Positions 25,211 through 33,968 of a stretch of DNA of 64,000 bases are shown piece after piece. The stretch's first letter is position 1. Each line of letters begins with the position of its first letter. The stretch is taken from contig NZ_PGFD01000001.1 of NCBI RefSeq assembly GCF_002797535.1, positions 1,860,001 to 1,924,000 of the forward strand. The letters run 5' to 3'. Made by a program: the position numbers and the translations under genes. Source of the DNA: Chryseobacterium geocarposphaerae. GTDB lineage: Bacteria; Bacteroidota; Bacteroidia; Flavobacteriales; Weeksellaceae. Under the pieces are notes generated by a model, which was not told the DNA's origin, searched no databases, and saw only the letters and a list, made by a program, of their open reading frames with translations.

Positions 25211-25501
25211 TTATATATAAATAAAAAAATGTTTATAAAAATAAGCAACCACCATGATTACTGAATTAATAATTGCTAAAGAAATAATTGCAGTGCCATA
25301 ATTTCTTTTCTTATCAATAAAATTTACCCCAACCACGCACAAAAAAAGTAATAAAGTGTACACAGCCGGGAACATATGAAAAGCATCAGCAAACCGACCT
25401 TCAAAAACCATTACGATTGCTCTCTGAGCACCACAACCAAAACATTCTATTCCCAGAAATTTTTTGCTTGGGCAAGGCAACATAAAGTCTTCGATTTTCA
25501 T
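25211..25501 (-). CDS. DUF2752 membrane protein
   Basis: 96 residues. N-terminal LPCPSKKFLGIECFGCGAQRAIVMVFEGRFADAF carries the cysteine pattern and GCG(A)QR core of DUF2752, followed by two hydrophobic segments (about 43-60 and 70-92). These are short inner-membrane proteins of unknown function, and the conserved cysteines suggest metal binding or redox. Upstream partner of the CCC-motif gene; same strand as the flavin oxidoreductase, 26 bases after it. Confidence 0.8.
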   Translation of the reverse strand: MKIEDFMLPCPSKKFLGIECFGCGAQRAIVMVFEGRFADAFHMFPAVYTLLLFLCVVGVNFIDKKRNYGTAIISLAIINSVIMVVAYFYKHFFIYI

Positions 25502-25527
25502 ATTTAATTTATTTTGACGGCTCTAAA

Positions 25528-26580
25528 TTAAGAAGAAATTTTTGCCCTCAAATACTGATGTGGAAAAAAAGATTCTTCATTCATTTCAAACGAACCTTGT
25601 ACTGCAATATAAGGATTCCTAAGAATTTCCCTTGCTACGAATATAAGGTCAGCGTCTCCTTTCTGCAGAATTTCTTCAGCCTGTTTTACTTTCTTAATCA
25701 GTCCTACTGCTCCTGTTTTTACTTCCGCTTTGTTTTTAACTTCAGAAGACAAGGGAACCTGATAACCATCAAAAACAGTAATTTTTGCTCCGTGAATATT
25801 TCCCCCACTGGAAACATCAATCAGATCTACACTATACGATTTTAGGATTTTTGCCAACTCTACACTATCTTCAATATTCCAGCCGTTTTCAGCATATTCT
25901 GTTCCTGAAATTCTGACAAAAAGAGCTACATTTTCATTTAATTCCTCATTTACGGCTTCTACAATTTCAAGTAAAAACCGAACCCTGTTTTCAAAGCTTC
26001 CCCCATATTCATCTGTTCTGATATTAGAAAGTGGTGATAAGAACTGGTGGACTAAATATCCATGAGCCCCATGAATTTCAACAATGTCAAAACCTGCTTT
26101 CACAGCTCTTCTTGCCGCATTTTTAAAATTCTGAACCTGTTCTTTAATTTCATCCACTGTCAAAACATGAGGAATTCTTTCAGTAGGATGATAAGGAATA
26201 GGACTTGGAGCTACGGTTTCCCAACCTTCTTCCACCGGAATCTGAATATTATTCCAGGTAGAGCCTTTTCTCCCTGCATGAGCAAGCTGGATTCCTATTT
26301 TACTTTCAGAATTCTGATGCACAAAATCAACGATTTTCTGAAGTTTTTCGGCCTGCTCATCATTCCAGATTCCCATACAGTGATTCGTAATTCTTCCCCG
26401 AGGTTCTACTCCGGTTGCTTCCACCATAATAAGTCCTGTTCCTCCTTGTGCACGACTTCCGTAATGCACAAAATGAAAATCATTAGCCAATCCGTTTTCG
26501 CAAGAATACATACACATTGGAGACATTACCCAACGATTCTTCAATTCCACATTTCTAAATTGTATTGGTGAATATAACAT
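25528..26580 (-). CDS. NADH:flavin oxidoreductase, Old Yellow Enzyme family (YqjM-like)
   Basis: 350 residues, FMN-dependent ene-reductase acting on activated alkenes. The N-terminus SPMCMYSCENGLANDFHFVHYGSRA matches the thermophilic-like/YqjM subgroup, with a Cys in the FMN-modulating position. The substrate pair is in EIHGAHGYLVHQFLSPLSN, and the C-terminal phosphate loop is DLIFVAREILRNPY. The length fits this subgroup. A TAAATTTG promoter box lies 27 bases upstream. DUF2752 and CCC genes follow closely on the same strand, possibly in the same transcript. Confidence 0.93.
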   Translation of the reverse strand: MLYSPIQFRNVELKNRWVMSPMCMYSCENGLANDFHFVHYGSRAQGGTGLIMVEATGVEPRGRITNHCMGIWNDEQAEKLQKIVDFVHQNSESKIGIQLAHAGRKGSTWNNIQIPVEEGWETVAPSPIPYHPTERIPHVLTVDEIKEQVQNFKNAARRAVKAGFDIVEIHGAHGYLVHQFLSPLSNIRTDEYGGSFENRVRFLLEIVEAVNEELNENVALFVRISGTEYAENGWNIEDSVELAKILKSYSVDLIDVSSGGNIHGAKITVFDGYQVPLSSEVKNKAEVKTGAVGLIKKVKQAEEILQKGDADLIFVAREILRNPYIAVQGSFEMNEESFFPHQYLRAKISS

Positions 26581-26606
26581 TGTTTATTTTTTAAGTTTTA
26601 AAATTA

Positions 26607-26614
26607 CAAATTTA
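26607..26614 (-). promoter_or_regulatory. -7 promoter box of the Old Yellow Enzyme gene
   Basis: TAAATTTG on the minus strand, 27 bases before the ATG. No clear -33 TTG seen. Confidence 0.4.
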
Positions 26615-26682
26615 GTCTAGTAAAAATGTATTGCCTACGTTACGAAAAAGGATTAATTTTATCCCCCTTTTTTAAAGAAGAC

Positions 26683-27165
26683 ATGAGAAAAGATATACAT
26701 ATTGGTTATGAGCATTTCAAAAACAGCAATGAGCTGAGTGAAATCGAACAGGCGCTTTTTGAAAAAGCCAAGTCGGCAAGAGAGAAAGCTTATGCTCCTT
26801 ATTCGGATTTTTTTGTGGGATGTGCCATACTTTTGGAGAATGGAGATATCTTTTCGGGAAGCAATCAGGAAAACGCAGCGTTTCCTTCGGGGCTTTGTGC
26901 GGAAAGAACAACGCTTTACTGGGTTGCCGCAAATTTTCCTAATGAAAAAATTAAAAAAATCTTTATTGTAGGAGGTCCTAAAGAATTTTCTGAAAACAAC
27001 CCACCTATTCCACCTTGCGGATCATGCCGACAAAGTATCATAGAATATGAAACCAAGCAAAATGAAAATATTGAACTTTATTTTGCCAATTTAAACGAAG
27101 AAACCATCAAAGTACATTCTATAAAAGATCTTCTTCCTTTTTCTTTTGACGGAACTTATTTATAG
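26683..27165 (+). CDS. cdd: cytidine deaminase
   Basis: Deaminates cytidine and deoxycytidine to uridines in pyrimidine salvage. 160 residues from ATG 26683; an in-frame ATG at 26626 would add 19 residues that look unlike the family. Zinc site: Cys72 and catalytic Glu74 in LCAERTTLYW, then Cys112 and Cys115 in PPCGSCRQSI. The YAPYSDFFVGCAIL and NQENAAFPSG segments are the substrate-binding stretches. Homotetrameric type by length. Divergent from the Old Yellow Enzyme gene. Confidence 0.93.
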   Translation: MRKDIHIGYEHFKNSNELSEIEQALFEKAKSAREKAYAPYSDFFVGCAILLENGDIFSGSNQENAAFPSGLCAERTTLYWVAANFPNEKIKKIFIVGGPKEFSENNPPIPPCGSCRQSIIEYETKQNENIELYFANLNEETIKVHSIKDLLPFSFDGTYL

Positions 27166-27330
27166 GCCTTTTAAACATTTTTTTGAACAGCTAATTCCTT
27201 CACATTACTTCTAATTTGGAGCTATTTCCTGCTTTCCGTTACAATCTTTTTTTTCAAAAAGGATTTCCACTGCAATCAGGGCTAGGAAATTGTGACTATG
27301 AAAAGAAAAACCCGTACTACAGAACCACCC

Positions 27331-27375
27331 CGTCGAAAATTCTTTGAATTTTCGCCACCTCTCCAAAGGAGGGGA
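27331..27375. repeat. double-hairpin intergenic repeat
   Basis: Two adjacent hairpins: CGAAAATTC/GAATTTTCG (27334-27342, 27346-27354) and CCTCTCC/GGAGGGG (27358-27364, 27368-27374). The compact pair, in a gap with no coding sense, looks like a dispersed palindromic repeat. I cannot test the copy number here. Confidence 0.45.
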
Positions 27376-27423
27376 ATTCATTGTGAATATTTTTATCTTC
27401 GATTTTTATAGCTTTTCATCTTT

Positions 27424-27454
27424 TTTGCATTTTTGATGAATAAGTTTATCTTTG
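27424..27454 (+). promoter_or_regulatory. promoter of the cobalamin operon
   Basis: TTG at 27425-27427, a 19-base spacer and TATCTTTG at 27447-27454: the full Bacteroidota -33/-7 arrangement. The transcript would start at about 27461, right at the first base of the riboswitch. Confidence 0.7.
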
Positions 27455-27461
27455 CAAAAAT

Positions 27462-27609
27462 TTTGGTTTCCAATTATTTGGAATGAAAAGGGAATTGGGT
27501 GAAAATCCTAAACTGTCCCCGCAACTGTAGATCGCATTAGAAAATTTCTACGAGAAACCACTGTGAAAACGGGAAGGTGTAGAAAGCGAAAGTCAGGAGA
27601 CCTGCCAAA
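27462..27609 (+). promoter_or_regulatory. cobalamin (B12) riboswitch
   Basis: Conserved blocks in order: GGGTGAAAATCC (about 27497-27508), ACTGTCCCCGCAACTGTA (27512-27529), ACCACTGTG (27557-27565), GGGAAGG (27571-27577) and the B12 box AAGTCAGGAGACCTGCC (27590-27606). It directly precedes btuB with 47 bases to the ATG, including a GGAGGA ribosome site near 27635. Adenosylcobalamin binding should shut the operon down, most likely at translation, since I see no separate terminator hairpin. Confidence 0.93.
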
Positions 27610-27653
27610 ATATAATCAAATAAACATTGCTTTCGGAGGAAAAGTAAAAGAAA

Positions 27654-29483
27654 ATGGATATTAAAAGATCTTTAGTACTGCTTTTTGCGTCTTACGGTTG
27701 TTTTCTTTTTGCACAAGAGAAAACGATTGATACTATTTATGTCTTCGACAGCCAGATGAATAAGGTAAAACTTTTCCATAAAGTCAATACCCTTAAAGCT
27801 GAAGACGTCGAAAAAAATTCTACCAATCTTTCCGAAACATTACGTTTTCAGTCTCCCGTTTATATTAAAGAAAATGGCCGAGGTGCGGTTTCTTCGCCTT
27901 CATTCAGGGGAACAACAGCGCAACAGACTGCTTTTGTATGGAACGGAATCAACATAAACTCTATGTTTTTAGGACAAGGAGATATCAACAATATTTCTTT
28001 ATCCGGGTTTGAACAAATGGATATTAAGGCAGGCGGCGGAAGTGTAATATATGGAAGCGGTGCCATTGGAGGAAGCATACACTTAAACAACATTTTGGAT
28101 TTTAATAAAGGGATTCATGCCTCATTATTTTCTGAAGCAGGATCTTTTGATACGTATAATAACTTTGCAAGGGTTTCTTTTAGTAATGATAAATTAAGCT
28201 TTAAAGTTTCCGGAAATTATTCAATCAGCCAAAATGATTATGAAGTTGAAGAAGTAAATTACAGGAACAGAAACGGACAATATAATAACTCAAATATCAA
28301 TATTGCCGTTGCTTATAAAATTGCACCTCATCATCAAATTTCCTGGATCTCGGAGTTTTTTAACGGAAATCAGCACTACCCTGTTTTTTTTGCAGATATT
28401 CAGACCAAAACAAAATATGAGACTCAAAATATCCGAAGCCTGATTGCCTGGGACTGGAATACTTCCAGATTTACCAATGCCTTTAAAGCGGCTTATACAG
28501 AGGAAAACTTTCAATATTTCAATAATATCGACCAACCAAAATCCAGTGGCGGAACAGGAAAAAATTATATCTTAAAAAATGATCTTAATTATTTTCTTTC
28601 ATCCAAATGGAACTTAAATCTCATCACAGAGTTTCAGGTAAATGACGGTGAAGGCTATCAGTCAGGGATCAAAAAAGTCAGCAGAAATATCGGCTCCGTT
28701 TCAGGGTTAGTCCGTTATTTTGCTACTAAAGATCTTCGTTTTGAAGGTGGAATAAAAAAAGATTTTGTTGAAAACATTAGTTCACCTGTTTTATTTTCTC
28801 TTTCAGGAAACTGGAAGGCTCTGAAATGGTATGAGACCAGCCTTAATATCTCCAGAAATTTCAGATATCCAACATTTAATGATTTGTACTGGTACCCCGG
28901 AGGAAATGAAAATTTGAAGCCTGAAACGTCTTATCAGTTTGAATTAAGAAATCAGTTTAAAATTTCAGATATAAAATTATCTGTAACTCCGTACTATATG
29001 AAAATCTACGATATGATACAGTGGCTTCCGTCTTCACTGGGAAATCATTCTCCTGTGAATACCGATGAAGTGGAATCTTATGGTCTGGAATCTCAGATTG
29101 AATATGCGAAAAAGTTTGGCAATCATGCCCTGAAAGGAAACCTGGGATATTCTTACAGCAAGTCCGTCAATATGGAAACGCATAAACAGCAAATGTATGT
29201 TCCGCTTCATAAATTCTTTGGAAATATTGATTATCAGTATCAATTCTTAAGAGTATATGTTCAGGGAATGTTCAACGGACTTACCTATACAGATACCGAT
29301 GAAAAAAGAAGCGCCGCTATTGATCCTTATTTTGTGATGAATGCAGGAGTTTCCGGAACAGTTTTGAAGAACTACACTTTAGGATTTAAAGTGAATAATA
29401 TTTTCAATCAGGTTTATCAATCGACCGCATATTATTATATGCCACAAAGACATTACAGCATTAACCTTACTATTAATTTTTAA
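27654..29483 (+). CDS. btuB: TonB-dependent cobalamin receptor BtuB
   Basis: 609 residues, close to E. coli BtuB length. Signal peptide to FLFAQ, then a plug with ETLRFQSPVYIKENGRGAVSSPSFRGTTAQQTAFVWNG and GGGSVIYGSGAIGGSIHL, then the barrel with RYPTFNDLYWYPGGNENLKPET (a TonB receptor C-terminal signature) and a final aromatic strand (YSINLTINF). Imports cobalamins across the outer membrane. The assignment rests on the receptor family plus the riboswitch directly in front. The next gene, 15 bases later, encodes a propeller lipoprotein that probably caps it. Confidence 0.9.
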   Translation: MDIKRSLVLLFASYGCFLFAQEKTIDTIYVFDSQMNKVKLFHKVNTLKAEDVEKNSTNLSETLRFQSPVYIKENGRGAVSSPSFRGTTAQQTAFVWNGININSMFLGQGDINNISLSGFEQMDIKAGGGSVIYGSGAIGGSIHLNNILDFNKGIHASLFSEAGSFDTYNNFARVSFSNDKLSFKVSGNYSISQNDYEVEEVNYRNRNGQYNNSNINIAVAYKIAPHHQISWISEFFNGNQHYPVFFADIQTKTKYETQNIRSLIAWDWNTSRFTNAFKAAYTEENFQYFNNIDQPKSSGGTGKNYILKNDLNYFLSSKWNLNLITEFQVNDGEGYQSGIKKVSRNIGSVSGLVRYFATKDLRFEGGIKKDFVENISSPVLFSLSGNWKALKWYETSLNISRNFRYPTFNDLYWYPGGNENLKPETSYQFELRNQFKISDIKLSVTPYYMKIYDMIQWLPSSLGNHSPVNTDEVESYGLESQIEYAKKFGNHALKGNLGYSYSKSVNMETHKQQMYVPLHKFFGNIDYQYQFLRVYVQGMFNGLTYTDTDEKRSAAIDPYFVMNAGVSGTVLKNYTLGFKVNNIFNQVYQSTAYYYMPQRHYSINLTINF

Positions 29484-29498
29484 ATAAATAATTATATA

Positions 29499-30563
29499 AT
29501 GAATATCAGAAAAATTTTACCTCTGGCTTTAGTATCAACATTTCTTTTCAACATAGCTTGTAGCAGTGATGATGAGATTATCGAAACACAACCAAAAGGC
29601 GCTTATCAGGAAGGAATCTTCATCAGTAATGAAGGAGGCTTCACTACTCCGACTGCCGAAGTTTCTTTTACAAGTAATGACCTGTCCACTGTAGGAAATA
29701 AAATTTATTCTGCTAACAATAACGGAGAGGTTTTAGGAAATGTTTTACAGACAATAGGCTTCAACGGAGATTACGCTTATTTGGTATCAAACGTTCCGAA
29801 TAAAATAGATATCGTTAACAGATATACTTTCAAAAAACAGGCAACCGTAACATCTAATCTGGATGGCGCAAGATATATTGCTTTTTCGGGAAATCAGTAT
29901 TATGTTACCAACAACAACTTTAGCAATTCTATTAAACTGAATGTTTACAGCACAGACAATAATTCTTTTGTAAAAAGCATTAGCTTTAGCAGAGCTGCAG
30001 AAAAAGTAGTGGAAGCCAATGGAAATATCGTTGTACAAACAGACGGAATTACCTATGATGCCAATTATAATGAATTGCCGACAGGATATACTGTTACCAT
30101 CGTAAAGCCTTCTACAAATACAGTTGACAAAACAGTTACCTTACCAAGCAACGGAATTATCAGAGACCTGGTTTCTTATAATGGTGATGCTTATGCTCTG
30201 GCTTCAGACAACACCAATTCTTATATCTATAAAATCAATTCAGCTTCAGGGGCTTTTACGACCACTACACTTACAGGAATTCCTAAAGTACAGAGATTAA
30301 AAATAGAATCTAATAAATTCTATTTTGTAAACAGTACCAACAAAATTTATTCGATGGACATCAACTCCACTACAGCTCCAACTGCTCCACTTTTAACTGC
30401 ACCTGGCTATCTGTATGGTTTCAATGTAATTGACGGCAGAATTTATACTTCTGATGCAAGTTTCACAGCAGACAGCAAAGTATATGTTTACAGTGCAAGT
30501 AACGGATCTCTAATTAAGTCTTTTAATACAGGAATCGGAACAAACGGTTTCTATAAAAATTAA
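29499..30563 (+). CDS. BtuG-like beta-propeller surface lipoprotein
   Basis: 354 residues with lipobox NIAC (Cys21) followed by SSDDE, a surface-export-like acidic stretch. The body consists of repeated blades with F-V-x(n)-N or Y-V-x-N patterns (GIFISNEGGFTTP, DYAYLVSNVPNKIDIVNRYTFK, NQYYVTNNNF, GDAYALASDNTNSYIYKI, NKFYFVNSTNKIYSM), as in seven-bladed YncE/BtuG propellers. BtuG of Bacteroides binds vitamin B12 at the surface and docks on BtuB. Gene order riboswitch-btuB-this gene supports the same role. Sequence similarity to the Bacteroides protein was not measured. Confidence 0.75.
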   Translation: MNIRKILPLALVSTFLFNIACSSDDEIIETQPKGAYQEGIFISNEGGFTTPTAEVSFTSNDLSTVGNKIYSANNNGEVLGNVLQTIGFNGDYAYLVSNVPNKIDIVNRYTFKKQATVTSNLDGARYIAFSGNQYYVTNNNFSNSIKLNVYSTDNNSFVKSISFSRAAEKVVEANGNIVVQTDGITYDANYNELPTGYTVTIVKPSTNTVDKTVTLPSNGIIRDLVSYNGDAYALASDNTNSYIYKINSASGAFTTTTLTGIPKVQRLKIESNKFYFVNSTNKIYSMDINSTTAPTAPLLTAPGYLYGFNVIDGRIYTSDASFTADSKVYVYSASNGSLIKSFNTGIGTNGFYKN

Positions 30564-30612
30564 TATTCCGCTCACTAAGCGAATAACAAACTTTTTATTT
30601 TTATATTATGTT

Positions 30613-30648
30613 GTCCGGGCGGTTTCTTCGAAACCGCCCGGATTTTGT
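30613..30648 (+). terminator. terminator of the cobalamin operon
   Basis: Strong GC-rich stem TCCGGGCGGTTT / AAACCGCCCGGA (30614-30625, 30631-30642), CTTCG loop, then TTTTGTTT. Confidence 0.85.
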
Positions 30649-30714
30649 TTGTATAATAAAAAAGTAACAGATTAATAAAATCCTTTGCTTTATAATTTAT
30701 TTCAAAACTTATTT

Positions 30715-32136
30715 TTAGGCTAAAGTCAATCCCAGCTTCTCTGCTTCAGCAATTACAAAATTGCGGGCCTCTTCACTGTCATTCCCGATTTCGCCTTCAA
30801 GAATGGCTTCTTTTACTTTTTCCTTTAAAATACCGATTTCGCGACCGGGTTTCAGATTAAACATTTCCATAATTTCTTCCCCTGAAATAGGCGGCTGGAA
30901 ATTTCTCACCTGATCTTTTTCCTCCACTTCTTTGATCTTCACCGCAACATATTCAAAATTTTTCTTGAATTTCTCCTGTTTTTTAGAATTTTTTGTAGTG
31001 ATATCGGCTTTACAAAGTGTGAATAAATCTTCAAGATCTTCTCCGGCATCAAACAATAATCTTCTCAGGGCAGAATCTGAAGCATCATCTGTAATTAATG
31101 CGATCGGGCGCGATGATAGTTTTACCATTTTCTGAACATACTTCATATCAGGTCCTAAAGGCAATTTCAGTCTCTGAAATAACGTTTTCACCATTTTTGA
31201 ACCTAAAAACTCATGTCCGTGGAAAGTCCAGCCTGTTCCTTCAACGAATTTTTTGGTCGGAGCTTTTCCTATATCATGAAGCAATGCCGACCAACGCAGC
31301 CACAGATTATCTGTATTTTCAGAAATGTTATCAACAACTTCTAACGTATGATAAAAATTATCTTTATGAGTCTGTCCTTCCACTTCTTCTACTCCTTTCA
31401 GATCTATCAATTCAGGAATAATTAATTTCATTAAGCCCGTTTGCTCCATTAATTTTAATCCAGTGGAAGGCTTTTGGGAAAGCATGATTTTGTTGAACTC
31501 AACCATAATTCTTTCCATAGAAACAATCTTGATCCTTTCTGCTTCCTGCTTAATGGCTTCCAAAGATTTCTCTTCAATATGAAACTGTAATGTTGATGCA
31601 AAACGAATCGCCCTCATCATTCTCAAAGGATCATCAGAATAGGTTTGAGCAGGTTCTAAGGGAGTTCTTAAAATCCCTTTTTCTAAATCATTAATTCCGT
31701 TAAAAGGATCTATCAGTGCTCCGAAATTGTCTTTATTTAAGGAAATCGCCATTGCGTTCACCGTGAAATCTCTTCTCTTCTGATCGTCTTCAATAGTCCC
31801 TCCTTCCACTTCCGGTTTACGGCTGTTTTCAGTATAGCTTTCCTTTCTTGCTCCTACAAATTCCAGCTCAAGATCTTTATATTTGATCATTGCCGTTCCG
31901 TAGGTTTTAAAAACAGAAACTTTCATTTTAGGATCAATTTCCTTTCCTACATTCTGAGCGAGTTCAATACCGCTTTGTTCTGTCACAAAATCAATATCCG
32001 TTGAAGCTTTTCTTTTCATCAGTAAATCCCGGACATAACCTCCAACAACATATACAGACTGGTTATTTCTGTCTGCAACCTCAGAAATTATTTTGAAAAG
32101 CTTTAAATTTTGATTTTGATTTAAATTGATTGTCAT
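30715..32136 (-). CDS. cca: CCA tRNA nucleotidyltransferase with HD domain
   Basis: Adds or repairs the 3' CCA of tRNA. 473 residues. The polymerase beta domain at the N-terminus has GGYVRDLLMKR (32-42) with the catalytic DID at 47-49, followed by RRDFTVNAMA (121-130) and the RNA-binding region DPLRMMRAIRFA. An HD phosphohydrolase domain lies at about 255-385 with WSALLHDIGKAPTKK (His287-Asp288). Bacterial class II enzymes of this length with HD are usual in Bacteroidota. It might add only A or CC in some species, which cannot be told here. Preceded by a TATCTTTG box. Confidence 0.92.
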   Translation of the reverse strand: MTINLNQNQNLKLFKIISEVADRNNQSVYVVGGYVRDLLMKRKASTDIDFVTEQSGIELAQNVGKEIDPKMKVSVFKTYGTAMIKYKDLELEFVGARKESYTENSRKPEVEGGTIEDDQKRRDFTVNAMAISLNKDNFGALIDPFNGINDLEKGILRTPLEPAQTYSDDPLRMMRAIRFASTLQFHIEEKSLEAIKQEAERIKIVSMERIMVEFNKIMLSQKPSTGLKLMEQTGLMKLIIPELIDLKGVEEVEGQTHKDNFYHTLEVVDNISENTDNLWLRWSALLHDIGKAPTKKFVEGTGWTFHGHEFLGSKMVKTLFQRLKLPLGPDMKYVQKMVKLSSRPIALITDDASDSALRRLLFDAGEDLEDLFTLCKADITTKNSKKQEKFKKNFEYVAVKIKEVEEKDQVRNFQPPISGEEIMEMFNLKPGREIGILKEKVKEAILEGEIGNDSEEARNFVIAEAEKLGLTLA

Positions 32137-32179
32137 TATTAAGGATATAGGATTTCAGATATTAAAATGAAATTTTTTG

Positions 32180-32187
32180 CAAAGATA
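32180..32187 (-). promoter_or_regulatory. -7 promoter box of cca
   Basis: TATCTTTG on the minus strand, 44 bases before the ATG. A TTG lies about 21 bases upstream of it. Confidence 0.5.
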
Positions 32188-32268
32188 ACAATTAGATTAA
32201 TCTTTTAGCAATTACAAAATCGTTTATAAATTTTACTTAACTTTATACAATTACTAATACCTAAGGCC

Positions 32269-33243
32269 ATGAAAAAACTATTCTTACTTATTTTGCTGTA
32301 TTCTTTTTCGATTCTTTCCTCTCAGGCTAAAAATGTTCATTATACAGATTTTATCGATTTTACCGACAATTCGGGAGTAAAATATAATGTAATGATGGTT
32401 ACTGATGAGCATAATGATAACGACAGACGTGCAGATGCTACAATAAGAGTTCTTTATACCACCGAAGGAAATGAACACTTAATAGAATTCTATTCCGACT
32501 GCTACGCAGAAAAATTGAAAAACGGGAATACAAAAATTTCTTTTATCCCTGTAAAAAACAGCAAAGTGCAGATCATCAAGGGAAAAGATGTGAGCTACAG
32601 TCCCGATACTTTTGTTTATGAGGTTGACCCAAAAACAAGTAAAATAACAGGAACACAATCTGATCAAAACAGTACAAATCTTACACCGATTATTCACAGA
32701 AATGCATCACTGCAGACACAGGACAGGATAGATGAAATCGACAGGTTTTATTTCCGAACAGAGCCTATGTACAGCCTTCTTAAAGATTTCTATAATAAAA
32801 AGCTTGAAGTCGCGGAGAAGCCCTATTATGACGTAGTAGGCTGGTTTGGAAGCGACGGAATTGCATATCAGGCATTTATTATTTCTTATCTTAAAGAGAA
32901 AGGAAACCTGGATTCTGTAGTTAGGGTACGTTACGAAAAAAACGGTCAGATTAATATTGTACAATTTGATACCCTATCTGAAGTTATCCTACAAAAGGAT
33001 GATACAGTCAGTATTTCCATAAAACCCAAAAATAAAACGGTAAAGAATATAAAAGGAAATTCTAGCTATGATCCCGATAGCTTTTCCTACACTTTGGACG
33101 TTAACGATGAGTTTATAAGCGGAAAACAGTATGATGACAATTCTTCGGCAGACCTTTCTTATATTAAAGTAACTAATAACAAGGAATTTGCGCTGAAATT
33201 CTATTCAGAAAATGACGAAATCTACCAGAAATATTTCAAATAA
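32269..33243 (+). CDS. secreted hypothetical protein with internal duplication
   Basis: 324 residues with a signal peptide (MKKLFLLILLYSFSILSSQA). The mature part falls into two similar halves of about 140 residues. Each half has a strand-rich start, a V-R-V/L-Y-x(4)-G segment, and then Y-S/D-PD-T/S-F-x-Y, then a Gly and DxNSx-D/NL (YSPDTFVYEVDP ... QNSTNL versus YDPDSFSYTLDV ... DNSSADL). No known domain recognised. Exported; monocistronic, with its own terminator. Divergent from cca. Confidence 0.7.
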   Translation: MKKLFLLILLYSFSILSSQAKNVHYTDFIDFTDNSGVKYNVMMVTDEHNDNDRRADATIRVLYTTEGNEHLIEFYSDCYAEKLKNGNTKISFIPVKNSKVQIIKGKDVSYSPDTFVYEVDPKTSKITGTQSDQNSTNLTPIIHRNASLQTQDRIDEIDRFYFRTEPMYSLLKDFYNKKLEVAEKPYYDVVGWFGSDGIAYQAFIISYLKEKGNLDSVVRVRYEKNGQINIVQFDTLSEVILQKDDTVSISIKPKNKTVKNIKGNSSYDPDSFSYTLDVNDEFISGKQYDDNSSADLSYIKVTNNKEFALKFYSENDEIYQKYFK

Positions 33244-33248
33244 TCCAA

Positions 33249-33280
33249 TAAAAAAACGCTGTTAAACAGCGTTTTTTTTA
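33249..33280. terminator. bidirectional terminator
   Basis: Stem AACGCTGTT / AACAGCGTT flanked by A and T runs, between two convergent genes; it overlaps the last bases of the tsaC-like gene. Confidence 0.8.
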
Positions 33281-33826
33281 TTCTCTCAAAACTTTTATCC
33301 TATTATCGCTCCAGATTTTTATTACCGAAGAACCGGAATATTTTGAAACTTTCTCTCTTTCTTCTTCCACCGCATAATCCACAAGACTGATGATTTCCGG
33401 AGAAATATCTGAAAATTTCAATGGGCTTTTATCACCACTGAAGTTGGCAGAGGTTGAAACCAACGGTTTATTTAATTTGGTAATTAATTTCTTACAAAAA
33501 TCATTCTTCACCAAACGAATTCCTATGCTTCCATCTTCAGCCAGTAATTCCTTAGGTAAACCACGTGGATTTTCATAAACGATTGTTACCGGTTTTTCAC
33601 TCAAGTCAATAATTTCCCAAGCCATTTCGGGAACATCTACCAATTCCTGCAATCTCTTTTCAGATTCCACCAAAATAATCATGGATTTATTCTTTTCACG
33701 CTTTTTGATGTCAAAAATCTTGTTGACCGCTTCTATATTCGTGGCATCACAACCTATTCCCCAAATTGTATCTGTTGGGTAAAGGATTGTTCCACCGGAT
33801 CTTAATATTTCTATGATGTTTTCCAT
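33278..33826 (-). CDS. tsaC: L-threonylcarbamoyladenylate synthase (YrdC/Sua5 type)
   Basis: 182 residues. Makes threonylcarbamoyl-AMP from threonine, bicarbonate and ATP for the t6A37 tRNA modification. The YrdC domain signature is visible: LYPTDTIWGIGCDATN near the start, IKKREKNKSMIILV, IGIRLVKNDF and PLVSTSANFSG. There is no C-terminal Sua5 extension, so it is the short TsaC form. The other t6A genes are not in the window. A small IS200-like element lies directly upstream. Confidence 0.9.
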   Translation of the reverse strand: MENIIEILRSGGTILYPTDTIWGIGCDATNIEAVNKIFDIKKREKNKSMIILVESEKRLQELVDVPEMAWEIIDLSEKPVTIVYENPRGLPKELLAEDGSIGIRLVKNDFCKKLITKLNKPLVSTSANFSGDKSPLKFSDISPEIISLVDYAVEEEREKVSKYSGSSVIKIWSDNRIKVLRE

Positions 33827-33968
33827 TAATAATTAAGTTTTAAGTTGACTAAAGCCAGCAATATGTATTTAATCTTGAACAAACAGGTTAAAACTTCTTC
33901 TTCTTGATTTTTCCAGTCGTAAATTTACAAATCTTTGTGCAAAATCCATTTGAAATCATGGTATGTAT

